Source of the DNA: Zarea fungicola
Lineage: Eukaryota > Ascomycota > Sordariomycetes > Hypocreales > Cordycipitaceae
Assembly (NCBI GenBank): GCA_900169235.1
Contig: FWCC01000364.1
Coordinates: forward strand, 1 to 64,000
Direction: 5' to 3'
Length of the DNA: 64,000 nt
A program made the position numbers and the translations under genes. The notes below the pieces were generated by a model. The model was not told the origin of the DNA and searched no databases. It saw only the letters and a list, made by a program, of their open reading frames with translations. Below are positions 54,009 to 64,000 of the stretch, in pieces. Position 1 is the stretch's first letter; each line of letters begins with the position of its first letter.

Positions 54009-57000
54009 ACTTATACTTCTTTGGCTTCACATTTTCTTTTTCATTTTTCTTTGTCAGTCATTACAACTGCTCCTGATATATATACATTGTCCTCGACACA
54101 GCTTTGTTTGGGGGAAACCATCGACGAGCGCGCGCGCACACACACACACCATACTTTTTCTCATTTCTATATCCTTCCTCAACTTCTGGGGTTACCTACC
54201 ACCCCCTTTGACTTTACAGAAATGGCGTTGCTTGCTTGAAAGGCTTTGGAGAAACTTCTTTTTTTGGGGGAACAAAAGACCATATCGTTACCTACGCAGA
54301 TCAGCGCGCATATTCCTTTTCTTTCATTTTGCTTTTTCGGTTTCTTGGAGTGGATAAAAAATGGTTGGAGTTATTTTTCTCGTCTAATTTTCCCTTTTCT
54401 TCTTCATTTCCTTGGTTTCAGTTAGGTCAGCATATAGACAAGTCTCTGTTTCATTTCATTCCTGGATGTCGTATCGTTTTGGATGTTTATCGCATGTTTT
54501 CTTTTTGACATTCCTCATTCGGGCTTTGTGACACCTCACTTGGAGGAGTTGCAGAACTTTTCTTCGTCATCGTTCTTACTACGTTCTCACCAGTTCACAC
54601 CGGTTTATAGAAAAGGATTTTTTTTTGTCTTACATAGAGTACACAGCATGCAACAAGAACATTTACCTCATTACATAGAACTGTTGTCAGTCAACCAAGG
54701 ACCTGAAAAATAATGACGATATCCTTAACGGAAAGAGTCGTTCAAGGTATGGCGTCCTTGTATGCCGCTCTTTGAGCAGTGTAGAGTACTGACCGGGAAC
54801 AGCCGGGTGAGACCAAACAGCTCCGGCATCTAGAACTACAATTTGACTCTTTCCGAATGGCGATATCGATGTGGGCTTCTAATGAAGGCGAACGTTGCGC
54901 GAGACAATGTGTTCAAAATCCATTTAGACATCCAGTCTCAAGAGGCGATATCCCGCGAGTCTGGCCTGCACAAATATTTCGCGGGGTCAAACAGGTTCAT
55001 GTTGACAAATCATCTGATAGGCAGATGCCCAATTCCTGTGTTGGTGAAAGAATCAATATGCTAGCCCGGTAGACTGGGCACCCTGGCGAGTGGACGGCAA
55101 ACCCAGCCTGAAAATGCCAAGGCGTTTCTTCGCGAGGTAAACCCTTCCGTGAAGTTGATGCAACATTTTTTCACGGCTGTTGTTTGAAGCAAAAAAGGAA
55201 TTGTTTTCTTTCCCCGATAAATTGCATGTGGGACTCATACTTGGTGCCATGTCGGCCGCTTCCTTGTTTGGACGTCGGTTACGCAAAAGACTCCCAAACC
55301 CTTGCATATTCCAGGCTCTTCCTATCTTCTTGGTATCCTTCTTTTTTATTCCCCTCTTCGCCGTAGACCATCTACCGCGTCTTGGCATTTTTGGCCCATG
55401 GAGGCTTTCCACAGTAAACAAGGCCGAGAAAGCGGCCCGTTTACCACCTCGGGCGGCGGGGGGTTCGGCCAGCGCCAAGCAGTTAGGCGTTGTAAATTGC
55501 ATCGTGGCTTTCATTATGACCGCTTTTGGCGTACAACGTACACGCTCTTGTAACCTGAACCCTTTAGTCTCCTGCGGGGTTGAGCAGAGTAAGCCTCAAG
55601 GTGTGGACAAGAGGCTTCCCTGTCCACTTCCATAGACGTAGCGTTTCCTGTATTTTTGCAATGGTATAGAGTGACGAACGGTAGTCCCGTAAGAGTCATC
55701 CGATATTACATCTCTGCCAATGCTTTGCTGTTGCTAGGCTCTAATAATATCCTTGGCGTTTTGATGGACAATTGAAAAAATTCAAGTCACCCGAGAGGTC
55801 TACGACATAGGCCGAAGGCACCAGCCATAGAGCAGAAGTTGACTGAGATTGCGGGGGAAACAAGAACAAATGTGCTGGCTGCCCACACGCTGACGAAACT
55901 GCAGCAGAGTCATCTCTACAGGGCGTGTCAAACTTGTAATTGGGGGTACGATGTCCACGGTGACCTATGCATCTGACCTAGGGAATTTTCTACCTGCCTC
56001 TCTCCAAGTGCCGAGGGGCCAGGTTGAGGCGCTCGAAAAGGCGGAATCCGAGAACGAAGGCCGCATGGCAGTCCAGCTGGCTCATAGTGTTGTGGCTGTT
56101 CATGAGGCTGGTGGGATGTGTCGACAAGCATTAAGATCTGGGGTCGCCTTCGGTGTGGGGTAAATACTATTACAGTCTACAGAAGCCTGGTAGAAGAGCT
56201 CAAAAACAATGCGCCTTGAAAGGGCATACTTCGGAGCCTGTGGAGTAACTGAAAAAGAAACCTCCTCTGCGTAATAAGCGAGTAAGCCACTCTCCGTAAT
56301 ATGTTCCGCTCGAGTCTGTGATACCATGACTTCTTCTTTGCGCTCTGGAGAACGCTCCAACTTTCATCAATAAGAGAGTTTAAAGTTGGCATCATCGATG
56401 ATCACTTTGATTCACATTTGCTTAATCGCGTGCAGTGCGGCACACTGCATAGCGTTGCACTAAGTATTTTGCCTCGCTCAGCATTGGTACAACATGGCCG
56501 TGAATAGTAGTTACGTGAGTGACCTCCTGCTAGTGACGGGCGATCGGGCAGGTGACCACGGGTTGGTGATAGGCTGGTTATTGCCCCGAGGTATCCAGAA
56601 TTGATCGCGGACTTTTTATGTTTTGGCTGCTGGCTTTCCAGGTCAACGTGGGTTCTTCTGCAGCTTCCCTATACAGAGTGGCGCAAAATAGGTTGTAGGA
56701 TAATATCAAAGTCGTGGTGCATCTTTGTTTTGTCGGCTGATCTACTTTGACCTTGGTGGCTGCCAAAAGGTGGCTCCGGTCCACTCAGTGCCACGCACGA
56801 ACCCACGCTAGCCATCCCAGGTCGGGGGCACTCATCAACAAGTGCATGATCAACTAGGTGCCGGGAGGCTGCAAGGCACAGGCTCAAGCTGTTGTACCAA
56901 GTACTCCGCATAGGTTGCTAATTCGGCGATGAGGCTCCAGTATCGTCGGCATCTGCCCGTTGGCAGCTTCGTCTCCGATCGCTTTCCTGTATGACACAGT

Positions 57001-59333
57001 CGATACCAATACACAACAACCATGGCACCTAACTGCGTCGCAACACTTAACTGCACAAGAAAATGTGCTAGCCGAATGGTACATTCGAAAAAAATCTCCA
57101 AAATCGTCACAATGTTACATTTGAGGGAATTTTGCAGCCACCGCTGGTACGGTATTTCGATCGGCGCAGTCATCTGCAGCCGCAGGAATGTGACTCGGAG
57201 GAGAGGGAGGCTGCACGTAAAGCACAACACCTCACCCAGGCTGGACCACAATAAGCTTTGCAACCCACTTTGGAAGGGCCTGCATTGCATGCCATGGAGT
57301 GGCTGAAATGTATGTAGCTCTTCTCAGACGACAATAGTGATTGCAGCTTGGCTGCCGTCCTATGACATCGGATTCCAGCTAGTGCTTGGGGTACCATCAG
57401 CAGTAGATGTCACTCCTGCAGCGGCCAGACGCTTTGTTCCCAAACGCAGAACCTGTGCTTGTATGATTTTAAATGATCAAGATGCGCTGCTGCTTTACAG
57501 AATAGGCGCTCAGGAGGCTCCTTTTTAGGGGTTGGTGTACCTGGTGAAACGCCACTAGCCATTTTAGCTGTCCTTGTCTGCGAAAAGGAGACCACTACCA
57601 GCAGTCTCAGCTCAGTGATGTTGCCGTGGACGGATTGGCTGTCTGTGCTCCGTCAGGCACCAGGTCCACCTCCCATAGTGTATTGATTAGCAAGATGCAT
57701 TAGCAAGATATTAGCCATTTAGCTGATAGTCTGCCGGTCGGCCAAGAGCATCCTCAGCACCAGTCGTCGGCGCTGCCCCGGCGTGGCTTTTATGGCGGAG
57801 GGCCTGTGGGTGGACAGGCTTTTCAAGGCCCAGACGAAGCAGGGGTCTGCATGATCGGGTGGAAGACGCTGCTTTGCAATTTTGTATGTTACGGTGGCTT
57901 TTGTCTTTGACACTGGTAATATTGAGAGTTGGCGCTTTCTGTGGCGTAGTCGGGGAGCATCGTCATGGGCTAGTCCATGGATGGTAATTAGCATGTCTCG
58001 GTACAACCCGCGGCCAATCTGGACGTGGTGGCGCTCGCCTTTGACAACGGAGAGCTATGGCGGTGAACTATTCTGTAGACGCTGGTGTCATGGACGAGAA
58101 CAGTGAAACCGAGAAGCGAGGAAGCGAGAAACAACTCGAGTAACGCTTTAAGATTCTGAGAGGCAGAGAGCCCAGCTCCTTGATTCCAAGGAAAAGCGCC
58201 TTGTGCGCAAACCAATATAGCGCGACCAGAATCTGAAACAAAAAGAAAGCTGGCGTATGCAACCAATAGATGTCGTCGGTACCTGTTTACACGTTTGGCG
58301 GGCAAGGGTGTGGCCGCAAGCCTGATTTGTGGGGGGCTCCGCTTTCTAAATGCCTACGCGCCGTCCGAATGAATGCAAATGCACGAAGTAAACGGGGAAC
58401 AATGGGCGGACAGGCCCGCGCTACGGCCTTTTTTGAGTACCGTGGGCCTGGGGCTGGCCATTACCGGAAACGCATAGGCATATACCCAGTAGATCGACGT
58501 TTATAACCAGCGTGCTCCCGCCCAGATGAATAGCTGTCGATGTCTCCTCAGTTGTGCTGCAAATCGCCCTCTCGGCCTAGCATCCAGCGTTATCGCCCAC
58601 TCTTTGCAGCAAAGTGCAACTCCGAAATAGTCGAAACTCTGCTTTCCTCTCCTCACTTGCTCATTGATTCCTCTGGCAACAGTCGTGTGCATAAGACGCG
58701 CCTGCAAGACAGTTGTAAGTTTGCTCTCAACACACCGGCGGCAGGCCAGCAGCGCTACAATGCCTGTGTAAGACGCTGTGCGCCCACCTGATACACTGCA
58801 ATGGCGAGTGCCTGGAAAAGAAGTATAGGAGATGCTCCATCACGCACAGTATTTTGCTGGCCAATTTCATGTGATGATGGATCATGATCGGCAAGTTAAT
58901 GAAGGAAGTCGCGTGAAGCAGACGGACTCCTGACTACCTTAGCCACTGCCCCACTATGATTTGGTCTGCCAGCTGCCAGCTTGAAGCTGCCAGCTGCTTC
59001 GTGCCAACAAACGACCAACTTGCAGCGATGGACCTATTGTTAGGCTGCACAGTCACAGTCATTGTCGGTGACAGCTAGCTCCATGGTTGGTAGCCCATGG
59101 CCATCAACCGGGCTTGTGGTCCGGGTCACATTCACTCCTTCTCGAATGCAACCTTTCGCCTGCCTGGCTTCTATTTTGCCCCGTATTACTCTTCTGTCCT
59201 TCTCTATCCCTCTTGCTCTCTTCCCTCTTCATTCATGTTCCCCAAGTTGCCTGGACTTGCTCATCCAGTCATTATACAAACGACTAACTTGCAACTCCGA
59301 AATAGAAACACACTCGGCATCGAATCCACCACG
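54009..59333. other. 5.3-kb gene-poor stretch
   Basis: The longest stretch without a supported gene. It begins with the 3' flank of the F-box gene (T-rich to about 54600). Open frames near 55053-55635, 56850-57290 and 57719-58305 occur on overlapping strands, lack ATG context, splice support or known motifs, and I do not accept them. The final 250 bp are the leader of the GH55 gene, with an open in-frame extension from an ATG at 59097. Confidence 0.45.
54128..54149. repeat. Alternating purine-pyrimidine tract (GC)5(AC)6
   Basis: Twenty-two bases alternate strictly between purine and pyrimidine, GC repeats then AC repeats, about 120 bp after the F-box stop. Such sequence can adopt Z-DNA. Confidence 0.9.
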
Positions 59334-61634
59334 ATGGGTCTCAGATCTATCCTCACAGCCTCGCTGTTGGCTCTGACTGTCTTCAGCCCAGCCGAGGCCC
59401 TCAATTGTCGAGGTCCCTCCAGCTGGTGGCTCTCTAACATCCCGCGCAATGGCGTGGTTCCTAGCAACCCCAGTTTCAAGGTCTTCCGCAATGTCAAGGA
59501 CTACGGTGCCCGCGGCGACGGCTCGACTGACGACACGGCTGCCATCAACGCCGCTGTTCGTGATGGGAATCGCTGTGGTCAGGGCTGTGACTCCAGCACT
59601 ACTACTCCAGCCATTATCTACTTCCCTCCCGGTACCTACGTCGTCTCAAGCCCCATCATTCAGTACTACTACACCCAGTTCATCGGTGATGCTGTAACCG
59701 TCCCTACCCTCAAGGCCGCCGCCAACTTTCAGGGTATTGCCGTCATCGACTCTGACCCCTATGCGGCTGGTGGGGTCAACTGGTACACGAACCAAAACAA
59801 CTTCTTCCGCCAAATTCGCAACTTCGTTATTGATCTGACTTCCCAGCCGAAGACGACTGGAACCGGTATTCATTGGCAGGTGGCGCAAGCTACCTCCCTC
59901 CAGAACATTGTCTTCAACATGATCGTGGACAAGAGCGCCGATAACAAACAGCAGGGTATTTTTACTGAGAACGGTTCCGGTGGTTGGATGACTGATCTTA
60001 CCTTCAACGGTGGTAACCTGGGAGTCTTCTGGGGCTCTCAGCAGTTCACTACGCGCAACCTGAAATTCAGTAAATGCAAGACTGCCATTTACATGAACTG
60101 GAACTGGGCCTGGACTTTCCAGGGTCTTAATATTGACTCATGTGATATCGGCCTTGATATGTCTAGCAACGGCCAGACTCAGCAGCAGGTTGGCGCCGTT
60201 ATTGTTCAGGATAGCACATTCTCCAACACGCCTGTCGGCATCGCCACTCGCTACAGCACAAGTCAGACCGACACTCGTGGCTCTCTCGTTATTGACAATG
60301 TAAATTTCCAGAACTGTGCCGCCGCCGTTAAGAACCCTGAAACAGGTGTCACCATCCTTAATGGCAATACCAAGATTCAGTCATTCGTTCAGGGCCGTGC
60401 CTACCAGGGTAGCAGCGGACATGCTGTTCAAGGCACCCAGACTGCCGTTAACAAGCCCTCTGCTCTTCTAGATGGTGCTGGCAACATTTTTACCAGGTCG
60501 AAGCCTCAGTACAACAATGTTGATGTTTCCAAGTTTGTGTCTATCAAGTCTAGGGGCGCCAAGGGAGATGGTGTTACCGACGATACCGCTGCCATCCAGG
60601 CCGTCTTTAACACCATCGGTGCTGACCAGATTGTCTATTTTGACCACGGCAACTATGTCGTCACCAACACTGTTCAGGTTCCCAAGAATATTAAGATTGT
60701 TGGTGAAATTTGGCCGATTATTTTTGCTGGAGGGAACAGCAACTTCCAGGACCAGAACAACCCCAACCCCGTCTTCCGTGTTGGTAACCCTGGTGATGTT
60801 GGCACTGTCGAAATGCAAGACATCATCTTCTCTACCAAGGGACCTCAGCCTGGTGCGATCCTCATGGAGTTCAACGTTGCCGGTGCCAGCAAAGGCGCCG
60901 CTGGTCTCTGGGACGTCCACTTCCGCGTAGCCGGTTTCGCTGGTACTCAGCTGCAATCCAACACCTGCTCAAAGAACCCGTCCGTCATTGCTCCGCCAAA
61001 CCCTGCCTGCATAGGCGCCTTCATGCTTATGCATATTACACCCCAGGCTAGCGCCTATCTCGAGAATACGTGGCTCTGGGTTGCTGATCATGAACTTGAT
61101 CTTGGTGATCACAACCAGATCAATATTTACAATGGCCGCGGCATCCTGATTGAAAGCACCAAGGGTGTTTGGCTGTGGGGAACCTCTTCTGAGCATAGCG
61201 TCATCTCCAACTATCAACTCACAAATGCGAAGAACGTCTACATGGGCCTCATTCAGACCGAGACCGCTTATATGCAGGGCAACCCCGATGCCAAGGTTCC
61301 GTTCACGTACAACGCTAAATATGGCGATCCTGACTTCTCCACCTGCACTGGCCCTAGATGTGCCAGAACCTGGGGTCTCCGTGTCATCAACTCCAGTGAC
61401 ATTCTTGTCTACGGCGCAGGCCTCTACAGCTTCTTCGATAACTACGCCCAGACGTGTGTTGATGCCAACAATTGCCAGGACAACATTGTTGACATCCAAA
61501 ACTCAGCAATCAAGATTTTTGGACTTGCCACCAAGGCCAGCGTCAACATGGTTACTCTCAACAAAACACCTGCCATCCTCGATGCAGATAATAGAAACAA
61601 CTTCTGCGGCGCTGTTGCATCTTTCTCGCCATAG
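59334..61634 (+). CDS. GH55 exo-beta-1,3-glucanase, secreted
   Basis: Single exon, 766 residues from MGLRSILTASLLAL, whose first 23 residues are a signal peptide (cleavage near AEA-LNC). GH55 has two tandem right-handed beta-helix halves, each opening with the same motif: KDYGARGDGSTDDTAAI (about 55-72) and KSRGAKGDGVTDDTAAI (about 403-420). Other blocks are YFPPGTYVVSSPI, FFRQIRNFVIDLT and TWLWVADHELD, and the family ending NNRNNFCGAVASFSP. The enzyme trims beta-1,3-glucan of fungal walls or food. The start at 59334 is chosen for the signal peptide, though an in-frame ATG lies at 59097. The stop is TAG (61632-61634), but the frame continues open for 79 codons afterward. Confidence 0.94.
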   Translation: MGLRSILTASLLALTVFSPAEALNCRGPSSWWLSNIPRNGVVPSNPSFKVFRNVKDYGARGDGSTDDTAAINAAVRDGNRCGQGCDSSTTTPAIIYFPPGTYVVSSPIIQYYYTQFIGDAVTVPTLKAAANFQGIAVIDSDPYAAGGVNWYTNQNNFFRQIRNFVIDLTSQPKTTGTGIHWQVAQATSLQNIVFNMIVDKSADNKQQGIFTENGSGGWMTDLTFNGGNLGVFWGSQQFTTRNLKFSKCKTAIYMNWNWAWTFQGLNIDSCDIGLDMSSNGQTQQQVGAVIVQDSTFSNTPVGIATRYSTSQTDTRGSLVIDNVNFQNCAAAVKNPETGVTILNGNTKIQSFVQGRAYQGSSGHAVQGTQTAVNKPSALLDGAGNIFTRSKPQYNNVDVSKFVSIKSRGAKGDGVTDDTAAIQAVFNTIGADQIVYFDHGNYVVTNTVQVPKNIKIVGEIWPIIFAGGNSNFQDQNNPNPVFRVGNPGDVGTVEMQDIIFSTKGPQPGAILMEFNVAGASKGAAGLWDVHFRVAGFAGTQLQSNTCSKNPSVIAPPNPACIGAFMLMHITPQASAYLENTWLWVADHELDLGDHNQINIYNGRGILIESTKGVWLWGTSSEHSVISNYQLTNAKNVYMGLIQTETAYMQGNPDAKVPFTYNAKYGDPDFSTCTGPRCARTWGLRVINSSDILVYGAGLYSFFDNYAQTCVDANNCQDNIVDIQNSAIKIFGLATKASVNMVTLNKTPAILDADNRNNFCGAVASFSP

Positions 61635-61874
61635 CATGGGGATAAAAATGTCCCAGGTGATCCTGGACCGAAGACTGGGCCTTCCAGTAGCGTGACGCCA
61701 ACCCCTATACCAACTTCTGCCCCAATTCCGTCATATTCAACTTCCAACGTAAGCGACTATCCAACTGTGACGACTTCATACCCTGACAGTATTGAAACTA
61801 CAGTCATCTATACCGCCACACTGTACGTGACTTCAACCCTTACAGTTGGGTCATGGTCGGTTTCAACAAATTGA
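61635..61874 (+). pseudogene. In-frame Ser/Thr/Pro-rich tail after the GH55 amber stop
   Basis: Directly after the TAG the same frame stays open for 79 codons to a TGA. The translation is Pro/Ser/Thr-rich (VTPTPIPTSAPIPSYS) then Thr/Val/Tyr-rich (TTVIYTATLYVTSTL), like the linkers and tails on secreted fungal hydrolases. No usable intron removes the TAG: the nearest GT-AG spans only about 20 bases. It may be a recently cut-off C-terminus, a read-through product, or a base error. Confidence 0.5.
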
Positions 61875-62617
61875 AACGCCAAAACGACGTTTCTAGTGAG
61901 CACATCTGAGATTAAGGGTATTAAGTAGGCAATTTGGGCTGCTGCTGCTGCTAACTCTTGTTTGTTCGTTATTTTCACTTCAGTGGTTCATTTTTAACAT
62001 TTCACTTTCTGGTCCATATTTACAACACTTCTTTTCTGCCCTGGCGGCAGGGCAAGACTTGGCACAGGCTTGGAAGGGTCACACGGTGGTGAGAGGCTGC
62101 TAGAAATTATACAGAGTGAAACGTAAAATCGTTTGCCATACCACGGTGTCTGTGATGTAATTCTATTCTGAGTCTTACTGCACTAAAACCTTCGTTAATC
62201 CTGGCCGTAAATCGCGTACAACGTATTTTGGAACAGCGAATACTGTCACCACTACCATTCCGCTGCTCGGACCGCGACCGCTCCCTCATCAACAAATTAT
62301 CGAACGGAAAGGTGAATGGACATAGTACTGGGAAGTCGTTATATTTTGAAATTTGGAAACTGCATTACTTGCCCGCAGCACATGAATGGCATTGCTCTTT
62401 CCAGGCATGCTGGGAGGTCGTTTCAACTCGGCGCATCCATACTGGCACCGGTATTCTGTCAGTTAGCGCGCTGAGACTTCTCTCCATGCTGACTGAGTAC
62501 GTTGAAAGTTTGTCACTGTTCAAAAGCACGTTAAAATATTTCTTAGCATTTTACGGCATATTCTATCGCCCGCCTTCAATGGCAGTCTAGGACAAGAATC
62601 ATTACAACGAATCACAG
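61875..62617. other. Convergent intergenic region
   Basis: 743 bp between the GH55 tail and the hydrolase stop. A short GCTGCT repeat lies near 61937-61952. No gene is seen. Confidence 0.5.
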
Positions 62618-63821
62618 TCAATGTATCCACGCTTGCAGGAACTTTTGAATGTCGTGACTATTCTTTTCCATAAACATCATGTGGCCATTGCCCCAGATGC
62701 CCTTTTCTTGCAAGTACACATGCTCCAGCTCGGTGCAGCCCGCCTGCCGAAGGTACGCGACGGTGCAGTGATCATACACCTGATGGTACGACGCCTCTGC
62801 CGTCACGACCAGCATTTTCTTGCCCGCCAGATTCGCGAGGCGTCTCGGCGGCGGGTGGTCGCCGTCTTCCGCCTGCAGCGTGCAGCTGAGGCGCTCCGGG
62901 TCGTGAAAGGTGCGCACCGCCTTGAAGAGCTCCGCCTCGGGGTCCGTCACGGGCGGGTCATACGTCAGGGCCGTCTCAGTCGGCCCCCAGCGTCGGGCGG
63001 TGGTGTTGGAGAAGACGGCTTCGTGGAAGGGCGGGCCGGCGGGCTCGAGGAGAATGAGGGCCGCGGCCAGATCGGGTCGCGCATCGGCGATGAGGAGCGG
63101 GAGCGGCCCGCCCTGGCTGTGGCCGACGAGCACGACTGGCGCATTGATGTGGTCGAGCAGCGCGGCGCCCGCCGCCTGCGAGGTGGCCTGCTCGACGGCT
63201 AGGTCTGGGAAGAACTGGATGTTGGCAGCGTAAAAGGCGTCGAAGACGGCATCGCCCATGACGCCCGCGCCGGGCCACTGCGTGTGGAGCTTGGCCTGGG
63301 GCCAGAGATTGTACTGGGCGGTGGCGGTGAAGCGCTGCTGGATGAGCTCGGCGGGATATGTCTTGAGCAGAGGCATTGCATGAGACCCGGGCTCCCACGG
63401 GGAGCGCCCGCGAAATGGCTCGTCGGCGATGTAGACCTCGTGGCCGGCGGCGAGGAAATGGGATGCCCACCCGCGACGTCCATCGGGGGTGTTAAGAAAA
63501 TTCTTTGCTTCTGATTAGCATGTAGGCTTGAATATGAGAAAAAAAAAAGAGCAAGGGTATTGACGTGTGGCATACCGTACCCATCTGCCCTCGCCCATGG
63601 AAGAAGACAATCGGAAGCTCTTGCGTCGCACCGCCAACGGGGACGAGCTTCTCCACATACATTTGATTTACAAAGACATGGGTGTTGGGATCGTTTCCTT
63701 GCTGTGCGTACTCGCCGCCGACAAAGAAGAAGCTGCGGACTGAGGGAAGCTCGTCACATGTAGCGACGGTTGCGATGGTGAGGCTCGCCAGCAACGTCAG
63801 CTGCATGGCGACAGAACGCAT
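62618..63821 (-). CDS. Secreted alpha/beta-hydrolase (esterase-like)
   Basis: Two exons, 63821-63576 and 63502-62618, give 376 residues; the intron (GTATGC to GCAAAG) joins HGRGQMGT to NFLNTPDGRRGW in phase. The N-terminus MRSVAMQLTLLASLTIATVAT is a signal peptide. The oxyanion block is IVFFHGRGQMGTN (a HG-x-G motif). The nucleophile Ser is in VVLVGHSQGGPLPL (about residue 210), and the catalytic His is probably in GIWGNGHMMFMEKNS (about 356); the acid is likely in the strand before it. The family comprises uncharacterised fungal esterases with an alpha/beta-hydrolase_1 fold; the substrate is unknown. The gene is convergent with the GH55 gene. Third positions in exon 2 are very GC-rich compared with exon 1. 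Confidence 0.9.
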
Positions 63822-64000
63822 TCTGTGGTAGTGGTGAAGGGCCAGTGAATTGGCAATCTGGCCAGAGAAGCCGGCGCGAAAATGATTTTGAATTGTGAGA
63901 ATCGCAGAATATATGAGCCGGTGAAGAGCTACACACAACGAGAACAAGCGGTGCAGAATCGAGTCTATGGACGAGGCTGGCTAGCTGGACCTTGTCTCAC

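Noticed and set aside
55053..55635. Overlapping open frames on both strands
   Set aside because: No motifs, no splice-extended homology and mutual overlap; either could be chance.
57719..58305. Minus-strand frames suggestive of a decayed gene
   Set aside because: Short pieces in different frames without recognisable domains; not enough to call a pseudogene.
62621..63202. 193-codon plus-strand frame antisense to the hydrolase
   Set aside because: Shadow of GC-rich exon 2; the minus strand has signal peptide and catalytic motifs.

Overview
The window is about 64 kb of nuclear DNA from a filamentous ascomycete, most likely a sordariomycete and possibly a member of Hypocreales. The signs are short GT-AG introns (roughly 60-200 nt) with CTAAT-like branch sites, monocistronic genes on both strands, and the gene content. 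That content includes a class II hydrophobin, a Zn2Cys6 regulator, a CPS1/DIP2-type double adenylation protein, a GH55 glucanase and an ERG5-type P450. I find no rRNA, tRNA, CRISPR array or intact transposon. The species assignment is inference; no database search was possible.

Layout. 0.4-3.4 kb: a flavin reductase-like protein convergent with a class II cAMP phosphodiesterase (PDE1). 4.5-8.6 kb: a four-exon orphan gene for about 1276 residues with no domain I can name. 9.9-10.9 kb: a secreted protein of unknown function. 12.3-18.0 kb: CPS1/DIP2-like protein, 1821 residues. 18.4-19.5 kb: low-complexity hypothetical protein. 20.1-22.6 kb: App1-type phosphatidate phosphatase. 23.8-27.7 kb: the DEAD-box helicase Drs1 and EB1/Mal3, divergent from one 524-bp promoter. 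28.6-29.7 kb: the vacuolar SNARE Vam7. 33.0-35.0 kb: a membrane-anchored proline-rich protein. 36.2-37.3 kb: a WD40 protein whose start codon seems split by an intron. 38.9-40.7 kb: ERG5-like sterol desaturase. 41.6-45.7 kb: Zn2Cys6 factor, POA1-type macrodomain protein and zinc alcohol dehydrogenase. 47.2-47.5 kb: a 94-residue class II hydrophobin that only appears after splicing. 49.1-49.6 kb: a small four-helix membrane protein. 51.9-54.0 kb: F-box/WD40 protein. 59.3-61.6 kb: GH55 exo-beta-1,3-glucanase with an in-frame amber stop before a still-open tail. 62.6-63.8 kb: a secreted alpha/beta-hydrolase.

The genes do not form an obvious biosynthetic cluster. Most are housekeeping: cAMP turnover, ribosome biogenesis, microtubule tips, vacuole fusion, lipid signalling, sterol synthesis and ADP-ribose metabolism. 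They are interspersed with surface and secreted functions: hydrophobin, GH55, secreted hydrolase and secreted orphan. Exon structures were built by eye from splice signals, reading frame and family expectations. The strongest unexplained items are the 1276-residue orphan, the interrupted GH55 tail, the atypical hydrophobin spacing, the split start codon and two gene-poor stretches (29.7-33.0 and 54.0-59.3 kb).
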